Source of the DNA: Bacteroidota bacterium
Lineage (GTDB): Bacteria; Bacteroidota; Bacteroidia; Sphingobacteriales; Sphingobacteriaceae
Assembly (NCBI GenBank): GCA_013286235.1
Contig: JABDGE010000007.1
Location: 1 to 64,000, forward strand
DNA length: 64,000 bases
Direction: 5' to 3'
The position numbers and the translations under genes were made by a program. This document shows positions 8,454 through 18,700 of the stretch, piece by piece. Every line of letters begins with the position of its first letter. Positions within the stretch are counted from its first letter, which is position 1. The notes below the pieces were generated by a model. The model ran no database searches and was not told the DNA's origin. It saw only the letters and a program-made list of their open reading frames with translations.

Positions 8454-9602
8454 CTAAACTACCGTAAGCATTGCATACATATACGAAAAACGTGCACTTT
8501 CGGGCACCAGCAACAGTATTTTTTCTCCTTTTTTCAGCCGCCCGCTGTTAAAAAGCTCATCTATCATCAGGTAGACCGATGCCGCCCCCACATTACCAAC
8601 GGTATATAAATTTATAAACCATTTCTCGTAAGGGATGCCGCCGCCGTATATATCTATCATGTCATAGATCTTCGGGCGGAAAAAATCGCTGGAGATATGT
8701 GGTAAAAAGTAGTCGATGTCGGCTACCGTCAGGCCTTTCTTCTGAAATATCTCCATTATTTTTCTGCCCCCAAGCGGAACAATGTTGTCGCTTAACAGCG
8801 TGATGTCCTGTTTGATGCTAAAAACCGACCGGTTCATGATCTCTTCGGGGGTATAATCCATAAATCCTTTAAGGGAACCATCCTCCATCTTCTCGGCGCC
8901 CATATACATGCAAGTTTTCATCTCGTTAGCATATGAGACGCCTTCTATCCAGTCCAGCTGCAGGCTTAGCCCCTCTTCGTTCGGCTTATCGCTCAACAAA
9001 AATGCGGAGGCGCCATCGGAAAGCATCCACCTTAAAAAATCCTTCTGGAAGGCGATAAAGGGGTTTTCGGCCATCTCGACCAGCTTTTGCGCCTCTTCTT
9101 CAAAAACATCCGATACGAGCAATCCCGAAAATCGCTCGGATCCGGTAGCCACCGCTGACTTGATTTCGCCCGCTTTGATAGCCAGGTAAGCATATTTAAT
9201 GGCATGCATACCTGCACAGCAAACCCCGGATGGGGACACGACTTCAATACCTCCCATTTCAGGCAGCCAGCCGTGGGTCATTACCCCATGGCTGGGCATC
9301 ATCTGGTCGGGCGAGGATGTACCGCAGGAAAGAAGCTCAACTTCGTTTAATTCTTCGGGGTGGGTTTGAAATAATGCACGCACCGCCATCGCGGTCATTT
9401 CGGCATTGGTGTGGGTGGATCTGTGTTCTTTATCCAGCGCATAGTACCGGTTGGTTATCCCGTTATTGCGCAGGACGATCTTTTTTGATTTGGACGGTTT
9501 GTTATTAATGTACCCGAGGTATTCCTCCATTTCATCATTGGAAACGGGCTCATTCGGAAAGAAGGATGAAGTACGATTAATATAAACTTTTGTGTCAGAC
9601 AT
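8454..9602 (-). CDS. darB: Dialkylresorcinol ketosynthase DarB (StlD/DarB-type KAS III)
   Basis: A 382 aa thiolase-fold enzyme of the KAS III branch that condenses two beta-ketoacyl units into a cyclohexanedione, the precursor of dialkylresorcinols. The catalytic triad is visible: Cys in GVCCAGM (residues 128-129), His in LPHISSDFF and Asn in GNVGAAS. The opening KVYINRTSSFFPNEPVSNDEME is characteristic of the Bacteroidota DarB group rather than FabH. It follows darA by 10 bp. The pair DarA plus DarB is diagnostic of a resorcinol locus. Confidence 0.9.
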   Translation of the reverse strand: MSDTKVYINRTSSFFPNEPVSNDEMEEYLGYINNKPSKSKKIVLRNNGITNRYYALDKEHRSTHTNAEMTAMAVRALFQTHPEELNEVELLSCGTSSPDQMMPSHGVMTHGWLPEMGGIEVVSPSGVCCAGMHAIKYAYLAIKAGEIKSAVATGSERFSGLLVSDVFEEEAQKLVEMAENPFIAFQKDFLRWMLSDGASAFLLSDKPNEEGLSLQLDWIEGVSYANEMKTCMYMGAEKMEDGSLKGFMDYTPEEIMNRSVFSIKQDITLLSDNIVPLGGRKIMEIFQKKGLTVADIDYFLPHISSDFFRPKIYDMIDIYGGGIPYEKWFINLYTVGNVGAASVYLMIDELFNSGRLKKGEKILLLVPESARFSYMYAMLTVV

Positions 9603-9612
9603 ATAGTTAGTA

Positions 9613-10515
9613 TCAGCTGTTAACTTGTAAATAGTTTAATTTTTTTGCGGCAATCCTTCGTACCGTAAAGGGGCGCAAAAATATCGCGTCTAAGGTAAGC
9701 AATATTGGTGCTCCTAAAAATAGGGCCACGAACAGGTAGTACTTAAACGCCGTAATCCAGGGCGCCTGGTTTTTGCGGCTTGAAATAATTTTCGCCCATG
9801 CCCTGAAGATCGGTTTTGCCCTTGCTTCGATAAACATCAGCGGGTACTTTATCTCGACGGCTTTTTGGGCCAGCAGCTCGTCCTGTAAACCTTCCCATCG
9901 GTTAGCCACAAGACGGGAGGCAATTATTTTGCCGAATTTCGCAGTTCCGGCTATGTCCTTTTCATCAACACCCGGCTTTGGAAATATGTTTAAATATCTT
10001 TCTTTTTTTCCTGTCAGCATCCAATAGAAAATAGTAATAAAGCTAACCGGGTTTGGGTGCCTGTCGAACAGGGCGATATTCCCAATATGCAGAGCGCCTA
10101 TCTCTTTCAACATTTTACGTACCCTTACCCAGGCGTTCAACCACATGTTACGGGCCTCGCTGATGGTGACCACCGGGGTGTCCTTCACCAGGCTTTGAAA
10201 CGCCGGGTTGTGGAGGAGTGAATTACAGGGAATGCTTGGAGACAAAAACCAGGGCTGATAGCCAAGTATTACCAGGTCATATTCGGTTTGCTTAAATTCG
10301 GGCTCTTCGATGGGCCGCGGAACACCCAGCACGCAATCGGGCATCACAGAAAAAAAGCTGCTGCCTGTCCAGGGAAATTTAAAATTTTCAACCGGCTTTA
10401 TTTGCAGGGTTTCTACCGTAGCGCCGGCTTCAGCAAGCGGGGCGGTAAATGCGGCCATGATGTTGGCCATCTGCCCGGATTGTGTATAATAAATCGCCAG
10501 GATTTTTTTGCTCAT
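9613..10515 (-). CDS. darA: Dialkylresorcinol-condensing enzyme / aromatase DarA
   Basis: A flavodoxin-like protein expected to aromatise the DarB product to the resorcinol. The N-terminus ILAIYYTQSGQ is an FMN-phosphate-binding loop, and a C-terminal hydrophobic segment (YYLFVALFLGAPILLTLDAIFL) suggests membrane association. The track ORF starts at 10602, but the 29-residue extension overlaps the upstream gene and is not protein-like. The ATG at 10515 is preceded by AAAAAGGG and gives 300 aa, the family length. It is an operon member between the secreted protein and darB. Confidence 0.88.
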   Translation of the reverse strand: MSKKILAIYYTQSGQMANIMAAFTAPLAEAGATVETLQIKPVENFKFPWTGSSFFSVMPDCVLGVPRPIEEPEFKQTEYDLVILGYQPWFLSPSIPCNSLLHNPAFQSLVKDTPVVTISEARNMWLNAWVRVRKMLKEIGALHIGNIALFDRHPNPVSFITIFYWMLTGKKERYLNIFPKPGVDEKDIAGTAKFGKIIASRLVANRWEGLQDELLAQKAVEIKYPLMFIEARAKPIFRAWAKIISSRKNQAPWITAFKYYLFVALFLGAPILLTLDAIFLRPFTVRRIAAKKLNYLQVNS

Positions 10516-10553
10516 CGCCCTTTTTAAGTTTAAGTTGGTTTCCTTTATAGTAA

Positions 10554-11063
10554 TTATTGCACCTGCAGATCGTCCACATGCAGCACTTTTGATTGCCGGC
10601 AATAATCCAGTATGGCATGCTGCACGACAGGCGAAAGAACTTTAAATTTATTTTTTATGATTGTTTTATCCTTTTCGATATCACCGTGGTATTTTACAAT
10701 TTTGGGCGCGTGTTCTTCAATGGTCAGCCTTAAAAAATGAAATTCCACATTATCGTTATCAACCAGCAGGGCCGTTTCGATGAGTTTCCTGCCGGAGATG
10801 AACAGGTCGAGCTTTTTCTTGGGCCTTGCAGCAAGGTCGGCTTTTTTCATCAACAAGGCCCCTTCATAGCCTATTTTATTTCTGATATCCGATGCCTTTA
10901 CCAAATCCAGTTCTTTGTCGACTGACTGCATCTTGCCTGTATCCATTATGTCGTAAAAGGCTGCCTTCTCAAATTTTTGCTGGGCAACACAGCTATAGGG
11001 AAAGTAAAAAAATAACAGAATAAAAAATATCTTCAACTTATAAGGGGTTTTCGTTTCAAACAT
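10554..11063 (-). CDS. Secreted protein of unknown function, first gene of the Dar half-operon
   Basis: A 169 aa protein with a signal peptide (KIFFILLFFYFPYSCVAQQ, probable cleavage after VAQ or a lipid Cys at SC). The mature part is mostly helical and rich in charged residues, with no named domain recognised. It lies 38 bp upstream of the darA start and on the same strand. Its position as the promoter-proximal gene of the pigment operon suggests a periplasmic or outer-membrane role in handling the product; this is inference. Confidence 0.75.
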   Translation of the reverse strand: MFETKTPYKLKIFFILLFFYFPYSCVAQQKFEKAAFYDIMDTGKMQSVDKELDLVKASDIRNKIGYEGALLMKKADLAARPKKKLDLFISGRKLIETALLVDNDNVEFHFLRLTIEEHAPKIVKYHGDIEKDKTIIKNKFKVLSPVVQHAILDYCRQSKVLHVDDLQVQ

Positions 11064-11542
11064 AATTAAATATATGTGCTATGCCAATACCGATTCGACA
11101 TACATAGTACAACCGCACAATAACATATTATGCGCTAATTTGTTATACAAAGACCGGGAATTATAAAATTTTAATTTACTTTGAAACCTGAACATTCGGG
11201 GGCTTAATGGTAAACCCGGCGGAATGGCGGCGAATTTAACCACGGAGAAACGGCGGCCGGCACAGAGAACGCGGAGGAAAATATGTTTTTTGTATGGAGA
11301 TTTTAAAGGCAATTCCCCGCGGTTGGTGAACAGGAAAATTGGGGGCTTAACTTTAACAACTGATTTTATCAGAGAAACGGTGATTGGTTTGTTGAAAAAG
11401 GGTAGCCCCCCCTACGGGGCAATAAGAATAGGATGGATTAGGTGTTACAAACGTTATGCCCCTACGGGGCAGGGGATAAACGAAGCCGGGACAATATTTT
11501 AAAGGCAATTCCCCACAATTGGTGAGGCTTAATGCAGATTAA
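11064..11542. other. Divergent intergenic region with repeats
   Basis: About 480 bp separates the two halves of the biosynthetic locus and must contain both promoters. It carries a direct repeat TTTTAAAGGCAATTCCCC at about 11301 and 11500. It also has fragments of the CACGGAGAA..CACAGAGAACGCGGAGG repeat family (about 11240-11280) and a CTACGGGGC element (separate entry). No intact gene is visible; the 77 and 92 aa ORFs here are low-complexity shadows. Confidence 0.6.
11401..11470. repeat. Two-copy CCCCTACGGGGC element with TGTTACAAACG spacer
   Basis: GTAGCCCCCCCTACGGGGC and ATGCCCCTACGGGGC flank a spacer ending in GGTGTTACAAACG. Elements with the same plan but other flanks occur at 42877-42950 and 44825-44890. 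Confidence 0.65.
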
Positions 11543-12359
11543 ATGGATAAAAATTTACAGTTCAGTGGTTTATGGGGGGTTATTTTAGGCGGATCGGGGG
11601 GGCTTTGGGCTGGCGTCGGTTGAAAAGCTGGCCTCGCACGGGATGAATATTGCTGTATTGTACCGCGAAAACGCTTCGGCTGATAAAGCGGTGAAAAAGC
11701 AGTTTAACGCCATCGCTGAAAGAAATTCAACCCGGATATTGAATTATAATATAAACGTGCTGGATGCTGAAAAAAGGCGCGCGTTTATAGCGGATTTTTC
11801 CGGAGAAGCAAAGCATGGCGTGAAGTTGCTGCTGCACAGCGTTTCGCGTGGGAACCTGAAACCATTGGTAGTTAAAGACGTTACGGGGGCCGATATATCC
11901 TATCGTGAACTTTCGGCCGAGGACATTGCCTATACCTCCTATGCCATGTCGAACAGCTTGCTTGACTGGACGAGGGCGCTGGTGGACGCTGATCTGTTTC
12001 ATGCTGATGGGCGCATTATAGGACTTACCAGCGAAGGCGCGCACCGGCATTGGGAAAGCTACGCGGCGGTTTCTATCGCTAAATCCTCGCTGGAGAGCCT
12101 GGCCAAATACATGGCCGTTGAATTCGCCGCATACGGGTTAAAGACCAATATTATACAGGCCGGGATAACCGAAACGGCTTCATTAAAAAAAATTCCGGGG
12201 AATGAACTATTGGTGAAAGAAAACATCAAAAGAAATCCTTTTGGAAGAATGACAAAACCAGACGACGTTGCAAACGTTATATACCTGCTTTGCACGGACG
12301 AGGCGTTCTGGATAAACGGCGCCATCATCCATGCCGACGGCGGCGAACACTGCCGGTAA
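11543..12359 (+). pseudogene. SDR-family reductase, frameshifted in a G7 tract
   Basis: A short-chain dehydrogenase/reductase (FabG/FabI-like), expected to reduce the beta-ketoacyl-ACP in this locus. The track ORF (11643-12359, 238 aa) lacks the NAD(P)-binding glycine loop. Upstream, an ATG at 11543 opens MDKNLQFSGLWGVILGGSGG in another frame, meeting the main frame (FGLASVEKLASHGMNIAVLY) across seven G residues at 11596-11602; six G would restore one 271-aa protein. The C-terminus (WINGAIIHADGGEHC) is intact. The gene is phase-variable, pseudogenised or mis-sequenced. As written, a product from 11643 would lack cofactor binding. It leads the plus-strand half. Confidence 0.8.
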
Positions 12360-12818
12360 TGCAGTGGGCAGTGGGCAGTGGCAGTTGGCAGTGGGCAGTG
12401 GCAGTTGGCAGTGGGCAGAATCAAGAGCCAAGAGCCAGGAAGGAGTGGCAGTAGTAGTGGCAGGAAGTTTATGGACATCCGGAAATACGATTACCATAGC
12501 TAAGTAATGAACAGGTGAGCCAGAATAAAGAGCCAAGAACCAGGAAGGAGTGGCAGTGGCAGTGGCAGTAGCAGTGGCAGGAAGTTTATGGACCGTATCC
12601 GGAAATACAATTACATAGCTAACTAATCAACCGGTGAGTCAAGAACGAAGAAAAATACGGATGAGATGGACAAATTGTCGAAAAGAGACGAAATTGGACC
12701 GTTTGGGTCTTTGTTTAGCTGCCAAGTGGGCGAAATCTACGTGCTTATCTTGCCTCTTTCCCGCACGTGCAGGATTGGTTCTTGGTTCCTGGCTCTTGCA
12801 TCTTGACGCTTAATTCGC
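12360..12818 (+). repeat. GGCAGTGG repeats and a 105-bp tandem duplication
   Basis: GCAGTGGGCAGTGGCAGTTGGCAGT runs (12361-12420) are followed by two diverged copies of a unit of about 105 bp, beginning near 12423 and 12528. Each copy contains AAGAGCCAAGA, CAGGAAGGAGTGGCAGT, GGCAGGAAGTTTATGGAC and ATCCGGAAATAC. No gene is seen. The stretch separates the SDR from the FabZ-like gene, so those two may not share a transcript. Confidence 0.75.
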
Positions 12819-13274
12819 ATGAATAATCATATACTCAGCCATTTACCCTATAAGTCGTCGTTCCGGTTTGTGGATAATATTATCTCGCTGAACGAGGATG
12901 AAGTTATCGGCGAATACACGCTAAAACCCGATTCTTTTTTTTACGAGGACCATTTTGCGGGGAACCCAGTTACGCCGGGTGTTATACTGACTGAAATAAT
13001 GGCGCAGATAGGCCTGGTGGTATTTGGCATCTTCCTGGTGCTGAAAGAATCGGATCTGAAATTTTTAGAGAACGACTCCCTTTTTCCTCTGCTTACGTCG
13101 ACCGACATATCGTTTCACAAAATGGTGCTGCCCGATCAAAAGGTTACAGTGATCTCCAAAAAGCAATACTTCCGTTTTGGAAAGCTCAAATGCTATATCG
13201 AGATGCTGGATGAGTCGAAAGACATCGTAGCAAAAGGGATGGTTTCGGGCATCATAAAGGAGATCAAGAGATGA
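12819..13274 (+). CDS. 3-hydroxyacyl-ACP dehydratase, FabZ/FabA-like hotdog protein
   Basis: A 151 aa single hotdog fold. The active-site segment EDHFAGNPVTPGVILTEIMAQ carries the catalytic His45 and the Glu59 on the central helix, as in FabZ. It dehydrates beta-hydroxyacyl-ACP to the enoyl form, needed for a polyene or an unsaturated chain. Its stop overlaps the KAS II start by 4 nt (ATGA). The housekeeping FabZ is usually fused or linked to lpx genes in this phylum, so this copy is probably pathway-specific. Confidence 0.88.
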   Translation: MNNHILSHLPYKSSFRFVDNIISLNEDEVIGEYTLKPDSFFYEDHFAGNPVTPGVILTEIMAQIGLVVFGIFLVLKESDLKFLENDSLFPLLTSTDISFHKMVLPDQKVTVISKKQYFRFGKLKCYIEMLDESKDIVAKGMVSGIIKEIKR

Positions 13275-14542
13275 GCCGGCGGGTGGTAGTAACGGGGATG
13301 GGTGTGGTTGCACCAAACGGGATCGGTATCCCCGCCTTTTTGAACGCGCTGCAGACCGGGATTTCAGGAATTAAATTCGTGCCGCACTACCGTGACCTGA
13401 ACTTCGGCTGCCAGGTTGCCGGCCTGCCCGACTTTAAATGGGACAAACTGGCCAACTACATCTCGGAAGTTACGCTTCATGGGCTTAAGGCGACGAACAT
13501 AGCCTACGGGCTTGTTGCAGCGCTGGATGCCTGGGCCGATTCGGGCATGCCCTATGATACGGATGAAACCCGTTGGGAAACCGGCTGTGTTTTTGGTAAC
13601 AGCACTTCGGACACGGAAGCGATGAAGAACGTGATAACCCGGGTAGACAATAAGGAAGTAAGAAAATTAGGATCGAGGGTGGTTGAGCAGGCCATGAACA
13701 GCGGCGTTACTTCGTATATTTCGGGGAGGCTGGGTTTGGGGAATAGGGTGATCACCAATTCAGCTGCCTGCGCAACCGGTACCCAGGCTATTTTAATGGC
13801 TTATGAATATATTAAAGACGGTTATGCTAAGCGGATACTGACCGGGAGCGCCGAACATGTGGATACTTATGTGTACGGTGCATTCGACTCGATGCGGGTA
13901 TTATCGCGGAAATTTAACGATGAACCTGAAAAAGCTTCGCGGCCAATGAGCCTGACAGCGGGTGGTTTTGTCCCTGGTTCGGGGGCAGCGGCGCTGGTGC
14001 TGGAAGACCTGGATTTTGCCCTGGCCAGGAACGCGAGGATATATGCAGAAGTTTTGGGCGGATCGACGAATGACGGCGGACAACGCGGCGGCGGCACCAT
14101 GACCGCGGCAAATCCTGTAGGTGTTACGCGCTGTATTCAACAGGCGCTGGAAACTTCGGGTGTTGACGGCGCCAAGGTGGACCTTATCAGCGGGCATTTG
14201 ACGGCTACGTTTGCAGATAAACAGGAAATACAGAACTGGAGCGACGCGCTTAACCGCCGGGGCAACGGGTTCCCGATGGTTAACTCGCTGAAATCCATGA
14301 TCGGGCATTGCCTTAGTGCGGCGGGTTCGATTGAAACTGTGGCATCAATATTGCAAATCGTGCATGGCTTTGTTCATGCTAACATCAACCTGGACGATCC
14401 GAACCCTGAAATAACAGAAATAGCCGGCATCGATAACGTTCCGGTCCAAATGACAAAAAAAGACGTTAATATTGTAGCCAAAGCGAATTTTGGCTTCGGG
14501 GATGTAAATTCCTGTTTAATAATTTCAAAATATAATGACTAA
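13271..14542 (+). CDS. Beta-ketoacyl-ACP synthase II (FabF-like)
   Basis: A 423 aa condensing enzyme that elongates acyl-ACP with malonyl-ACP. The Cys-His-His triad is intact: NSAACATG (Cys167), ISGHLTAT (His309) and MIGHCLSAAG (His346). The second motif differs from the usual AHGTST, as in secondary-metabolite KS proteins. No chain-length-factor partner lacking Cys is present, so it probably works as a homodimer. It is translationally coupled to the dehydratase upstream and directly abuts the ACP downstream. Confidence 0.9.
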   Translation: MSRRVVVTGMGVVAPNGIGIPAFLNALQTGISGIKFVPHYRDLNFGCQVAGLPDFKWDKLANYISEVTLHGLKATNIAYGLVAALDAWADSGMPYDTDETRWETGCVFGNSTSDTEAMKNVITRVDNKEVRKLGSRVVEQAMNSGVTSYISGRLGLGNRVITNSAACATGTQAILMAYEYIKDGYAKRILTGSAEHVDTYVYGAFDSMRVLSRKFNDEPEKASRPMSLTAGGFVPGSGAAALVLEDLDFALARNARIYAEVLGGSTNDGGQRGGGTMTAANPVGVTRCIQQALETSGVDGAKVDLISGHLTATFADKQEIQNWSDALNRRGNGFPMVNSLKSMIGHCLSAAGSIETVASILQIVHGFVHANINLDDPNPEITEIAGIDNVPVQMTKKDVNIVAKANFGFGDVNSCLIISKYND

Positions 14543-14800
14543 ATGACGAGGCAAGAAATTTTATCTGAACTTAAAAAGGTTATAGCCCCCTACACAGCCA
14601 ATAAAGAACTCCTGGCCGGCATTAACGAAGATACCGACCTTATAAAAGACCTGAAGATCAACTCGGCGAACCTGGTTGACATCATTATTGATGCGGAAGC
14701 CAAATACAACATCGAGATCGATTACGATTCGGCGGACAAAATGATCAATGTGGGTACCTGTATTGATGTGATCGGCGAAAAAATCAACACGCGGGGATGA
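14543..14800 (+). CDS. Acyl carrier protein with atypical NSANL site
   Basis: An 85 aa carrier protein whose ATG immediately follows the KAS stop. The attachment serine lies in LKINSANLVDIII (Ser41). The canonical DSL is replaced by NSA, so the acidic residue before the serine is missing, which may bias it toward the PPTase encoded just downstream. The stop overlaps that gene by 4 nt. Together with the ACP at 4688, the locus has two divergent carrier proteins, suggesting two separately handled acyl chains. Confidence 0.87.
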   Translation: MTRQEILSELKKVIAPYTANKELLAGINEDTDLIKDLKINSANLVDIIIDAEAKYNIEIDYDSADKMINVGTCIDVIGEKINTRG

Positions 14801-15471
14801 CCAGCGCCGGGAACGATATTGTTTCGCTCGAAGCCGTTAACGTTACCCGCAGCAAAAGCCCGGAATTTTATGCCAAGATACTCCGCCCGGCGGAAGAAAT
14901 GCTCTTTACTACGCTCGATCCGGCCGTGCTGCCTTTTGTGGAGCATGTGTGGCTGCTATGGTCGGTAAAAGAGTCGGCTTATAAATACCTTCGGCGGCTG
15001 GATCCCACTACCTTATTTATACCTGTAAAGTTTGAAGTTCAATCAGTTGGTTTTCCGCCTGGTTTTGCGCGGACTCCTATCGGCATGGAAGAATTAACCG
15101 GTTGCGGGTTTGCATCGCTGGCTCCCATCAGCGGCTCCATTGTTTTTGAAGGTATTACCCTTTTTTACCGCACGCTTTTTTACAACGAGTTAATCGTTTC
15201 CGTGGTGAATCATTCACAAAACTTTGATGGTATCCATTGGGGCTTGAAATGGACGCCGGATAAGACTTATGCCCACCAGTCCGCTTTGGTGCGGGAGTTT
15301 GCAGTTGGCAGCTTGCAGTTGGCTTTGGGCTTAAGCGACCTGGTTATTGGTAAAAATGAGGGTGGGGCTCCGATAGTACTTTGCGAGGGCAAGGAGTTAG
15401 ATGTGCCGATTTCCCTTTCGCATCATGGGGAGTGGGTGGGGTATGCTTATTGTCTGAACTATGATTTTTAG
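14797..15471 (+). CDS. 4'-phosphopantetheinyl transferase (Sfp/AcpT-type)
   Basis: A 224 aa enzyme that converts apo- to holo-carrier proteins. The two magnesium/CoA motifs are present: NDIVSL near the N-terminus and LLWSVKESAYKYL in the middle. Being coupled to the ACP gene, it probably serves the pathway ACPs. Near residue 170 the sequence REFAVGSLQLALGL is encoded by GCAGTTGGCAGCTTGCAGTTGG, the same word found in the intergenic repeats. This suggests a repeat copy was captured in frame. Confidence 0.87.
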   Translation: MTSAGNDIVSLEAVNVTRSKSPEFYAKILRPAEEMLFTTLDPAVLPFVEHVWLLWSVKESAYKYLRRLDPTTLFIPVKFEVQSVGFPPGFARTPIGMEELTGCGFASLAPISGSIVFEGITLFYRTLFYNELIVSVVNHSQNFDGIHWGLKWTPDKTYAHQSALVREFAVGSLQLALGLSDLVIGKNEGGAPIVLCEGKELDVPISLSHHGEWVGYAYCLNYDF

Positions 15472-15568
15472 GATTTTAGGATGGCCAGGATGATTCGCCG
15501 CAGACCGAACCGGGAGCCACCGTTTATTTAGATGACATGTAGTAAAAGGAACATGGTCTTTCCCCGCG

Positions 15569-15601
15569 AGACTTACGAAGTTTCTAAAACTTCGTAAGTC
15601 T
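15569..15601. terminator. Perfect 15-bp hairpin between convergent operons
   Basis: AGACTTACGAAGTTT and AAACTTCGTAAGTCT flank a CTA loop. It sits between the PPTase (+) and the RND pump (-), so it may stop both transcripts. No strong T-run follows, so it may instead be a dispersed palindrome. Confidence 0.55.
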
Positions 15602-15713
15602 TCCTCACATGAACACTTCTGTCGCTTTTCGCTTTGGTCCTTGAGCTTTGCACTTCCTCCGACAACCATGAATCCTACTGCTACTGCCACTGCTTCCGCC
15701 ACTCCTCCCCTCG

Positions 15714-18700
15714 TCAGACCTCCGGCCCATCCCCCACCTCGGGTTTGTAGTTCTTCTGCATCTCTGCCAGTTTTTCTTTGCCATAGGCAATGCGGGTGAT
15801 GACATAAAACAGCACCGGCACGATAAATATGGCCAGGGATGTTGCTGCGAGCATACCGCCCATAACTGTAAGGCCGATGGTTTTCCTTGCCTGGGCACCC
15901 GCGCCAGTAGCAACCACCAGCGGCATTACGCCGAAAATAAACGCAAGGGAGGTCATCAATATGGGTCGTAAACGTATCCGCACTGCATCTAATACCGCTT
16001 TTTCGAGTTCCATACCCCTGTCCACCCGTTCTTTGGCAAACTCTACGATCAGGATCGCATTCTTGGCTGCTAAACCGATGAGCGTTATCAGGCCGATCTG
16101 GGCGTAGATGTTATTGGCTATAGTGGTGTTGAAGCTAAGGAACAGGATGGCGCCGAAGGCTCCCAGGGGCACGGCCAGCAGCACCGAAAACGGCACCGAC
16201 CAGCTTTCGTACAATGCAGCGAGGAAAAGGAACACAAATCCAATGGACAGCATGAAGATGTAAACAGACTTGGATCCGGACAAAATTTCTTCGCGGCTAA
16301 GGCCCGAAAACTCGTAGCCGAAGCCCTGCGGTAATGTACCATCGGCTACTTCCTTTAAGGCGGTTAAAGCGTCGCCGCTGCTATAACCCGGTTTGGTACC
16401 GCCGTCGATTTCCGCAGACCTGAACAGGTTGTAATGGGAAATGAGCGGCGCATTTTCTATAAGCTTGTACGAGGTAAGCACACTAAGCGGAACCATCATC
16501 CCTGCCTGGTTACGCACATAATACTGGCCGATATCCTGGATCTGTGTACGGTAATTGGTATCAGCTTGCGCCAGCACGTGGAAGGTACGGCCGTAAAGGG
16601 TCAGATCGTTTACATAGGTACTGCCCATGTAGGTTTGCAAGGCCGCATTGATGTCGCTGACAGCAATGCCCAGCTTTTCCGCTTTTTCCCTGTCTACCGT
16701 TAGCTGGTAGGCGGGGGTGCTTGCGGTAAAAAAGGAGAATGCCCTCGATATTTCGGGACGTTTATTGATGGTGTCTAAAAATGTCCGCAGCGTTTTTTGA
16801 AATGCGTTCAGATCGCCGCCGGCTTGCTTCTGTTCGAGGATAAAGGAGAAACCGCCGGTGCTGCCCAAACCAGGTATAGCGGGCGGTTGGATTGCTACCA
16901 CACTGGCTTCTTTAAACCGGGCCAGCCTTTTTTGAATATTGGCTATGATAGCCCCTATCTGCAGGTCGGGGGTGGTGCGCTCGTCCCATTGTTTTAGCTG
17001 GACAAAGATGGTGGCACTGTTGGACTTACTGGCAAAGCTTACCGCGTTTAAACCACCTAATGCCGCATAATGTAAAATGCCGGGGATACTGTCAAGCTGG
17101 CTCATCATCTGGTGCAGTACAGCCACCGTTCTTTGTGTTGAGGACGCTTCGGGTAAATCGTAGGTCACATAGATACGCCCGTCATCCTCCAGCGGGATAA
17201 AACCGGTCGGCTTGTTTTTAAATAGAAAAGCAGTACCTACAATTACGCATACCAGTATCACAATAATGAGCGGAAATCCTTTTATGCTCCTGTCAACTCC
17301 TTTTGTGTATCTTGATGTAAAGCGCCCGAACCACTCGTTAAATCTAAAAAAGAACCAATTAAGGCCCCTTGATTTTGCATCAATTTTATGGCGTCTTAAA
17401 ATAAGGGTGCAAAGCGCAGGGGTTAGCGACAAGGCCACAAAAGCCGATATAAGTACAGAGATGGCAATGGTGATGGCAAACTGCTGGTACAGGCGTCCAA
17501 CAATTCCCGGGATAAATCCCACCGGCACGAAAACGGCAGCCAGGATAAGTGCGATGGCAATTACAGGCGCCGAAATATCGGCCATGGCATGAATGGTCGC
17601 TTCTTTGGGAGACATTCCGCTCTCATCCATATAATGCTGCACGGCTTCCACCACCACAATGGCGTCGTCAACCACGATACCGATGGCCAGCACAAAGCCG
17701 AATAGCGTAAGTGTGTTGATGGTAAAGTGAAGCGGAATAAAAAATATAAATGTGCCGATTATAGAGACGGGTATCGCCAGCACCGGGATCAAGGTCGTGC
17801 GCCAGCTTTGCAGGAACAGGAATACAACCACAATAACCAGCACCAGGGCGATGAGCAGGGTTTTAACCACCTCGCTTACGGAAACTTTTACTACGGTGAT
17901 TGACTCAAACGGAACTACATAGTCGACATCTGCCGGAAACGATTTTTTCAGGTCGTCCATGGTGGCGTAAACGTTTTCGGCGGTTTCAAGGGCATTGCTG
18001 TTAGGCGCCTGGTAAACAAGCAGGTACGAGGCCCTTTTGCCATCTACAAAAGAGTTTCCGGAGTAGTTGAATTTTCCGAGCTCAACCCGTGCCACATCTT
18101 TCAGGTGAACAACCGCACCATTGTTTGGGGTGGTTTTAACGATCACATTGGCAAACTCCTGCGGTGTGGACAGACGCCCTTGTACCAGCACCGAATATTC
18201 AAATGCCTGGGCTTTTTCCTGGGGAGGTACGCCGACCACGCCGGCTGCTACCTGGGCATTTTGTTGGTTCAGTGCATTCACAACGTCGGCAGCAGTCATC
18301 CCAAAGGCAGCGAGCTTATCTGGTTTTAGCCAGATACGCATACTGAAGTCGTCGGCACGGGTAAACACGTCGCCTACCCCTTTTGTGCGTGTAATGGCAT
18401 CCTTTACAAAAATATTGGTGTAGTTATCCATGAAGGTGACATCGTGCGTCCCCTTTGGAGAAAACATTGCCACCAGCATCAATATACTTGGGTTACGCTT
18501 GCGTACGATAATACCCAAACGCTGCACGTCCTGGGGAAGAGCGGGGGTGGCTATCCCGACACGGTTTTGCACATCCAGGGCAGCGATATTGATGTCGGTT
18601 CCCACCTCGAAGTTGGCGGTCATGGTCATCTGGCCGTTGCTGGTGCTGTTACTTTGCAGGTAGGTCATCCCGGGTGTACCGTTAACCTGTACCTCTATCG

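Noticed and set aside
10430-10618. DarA start at 10602 (29-residue extension) and the 62-aa overlapping ORF
   Set aside because: The extension overlaps the upstream gene and is not protein-like; the ATG at 10515 has a purine-rich site and fits the family length.
12059-12536. Minus-strand ORFs of 139 and 109 aa across the SDR 3' end and repeats
   Set aside because: Low-complexity translation (LPTANCHCPLPT) from GGCAGTTGGCAGT repeats; antisense to a real gene.
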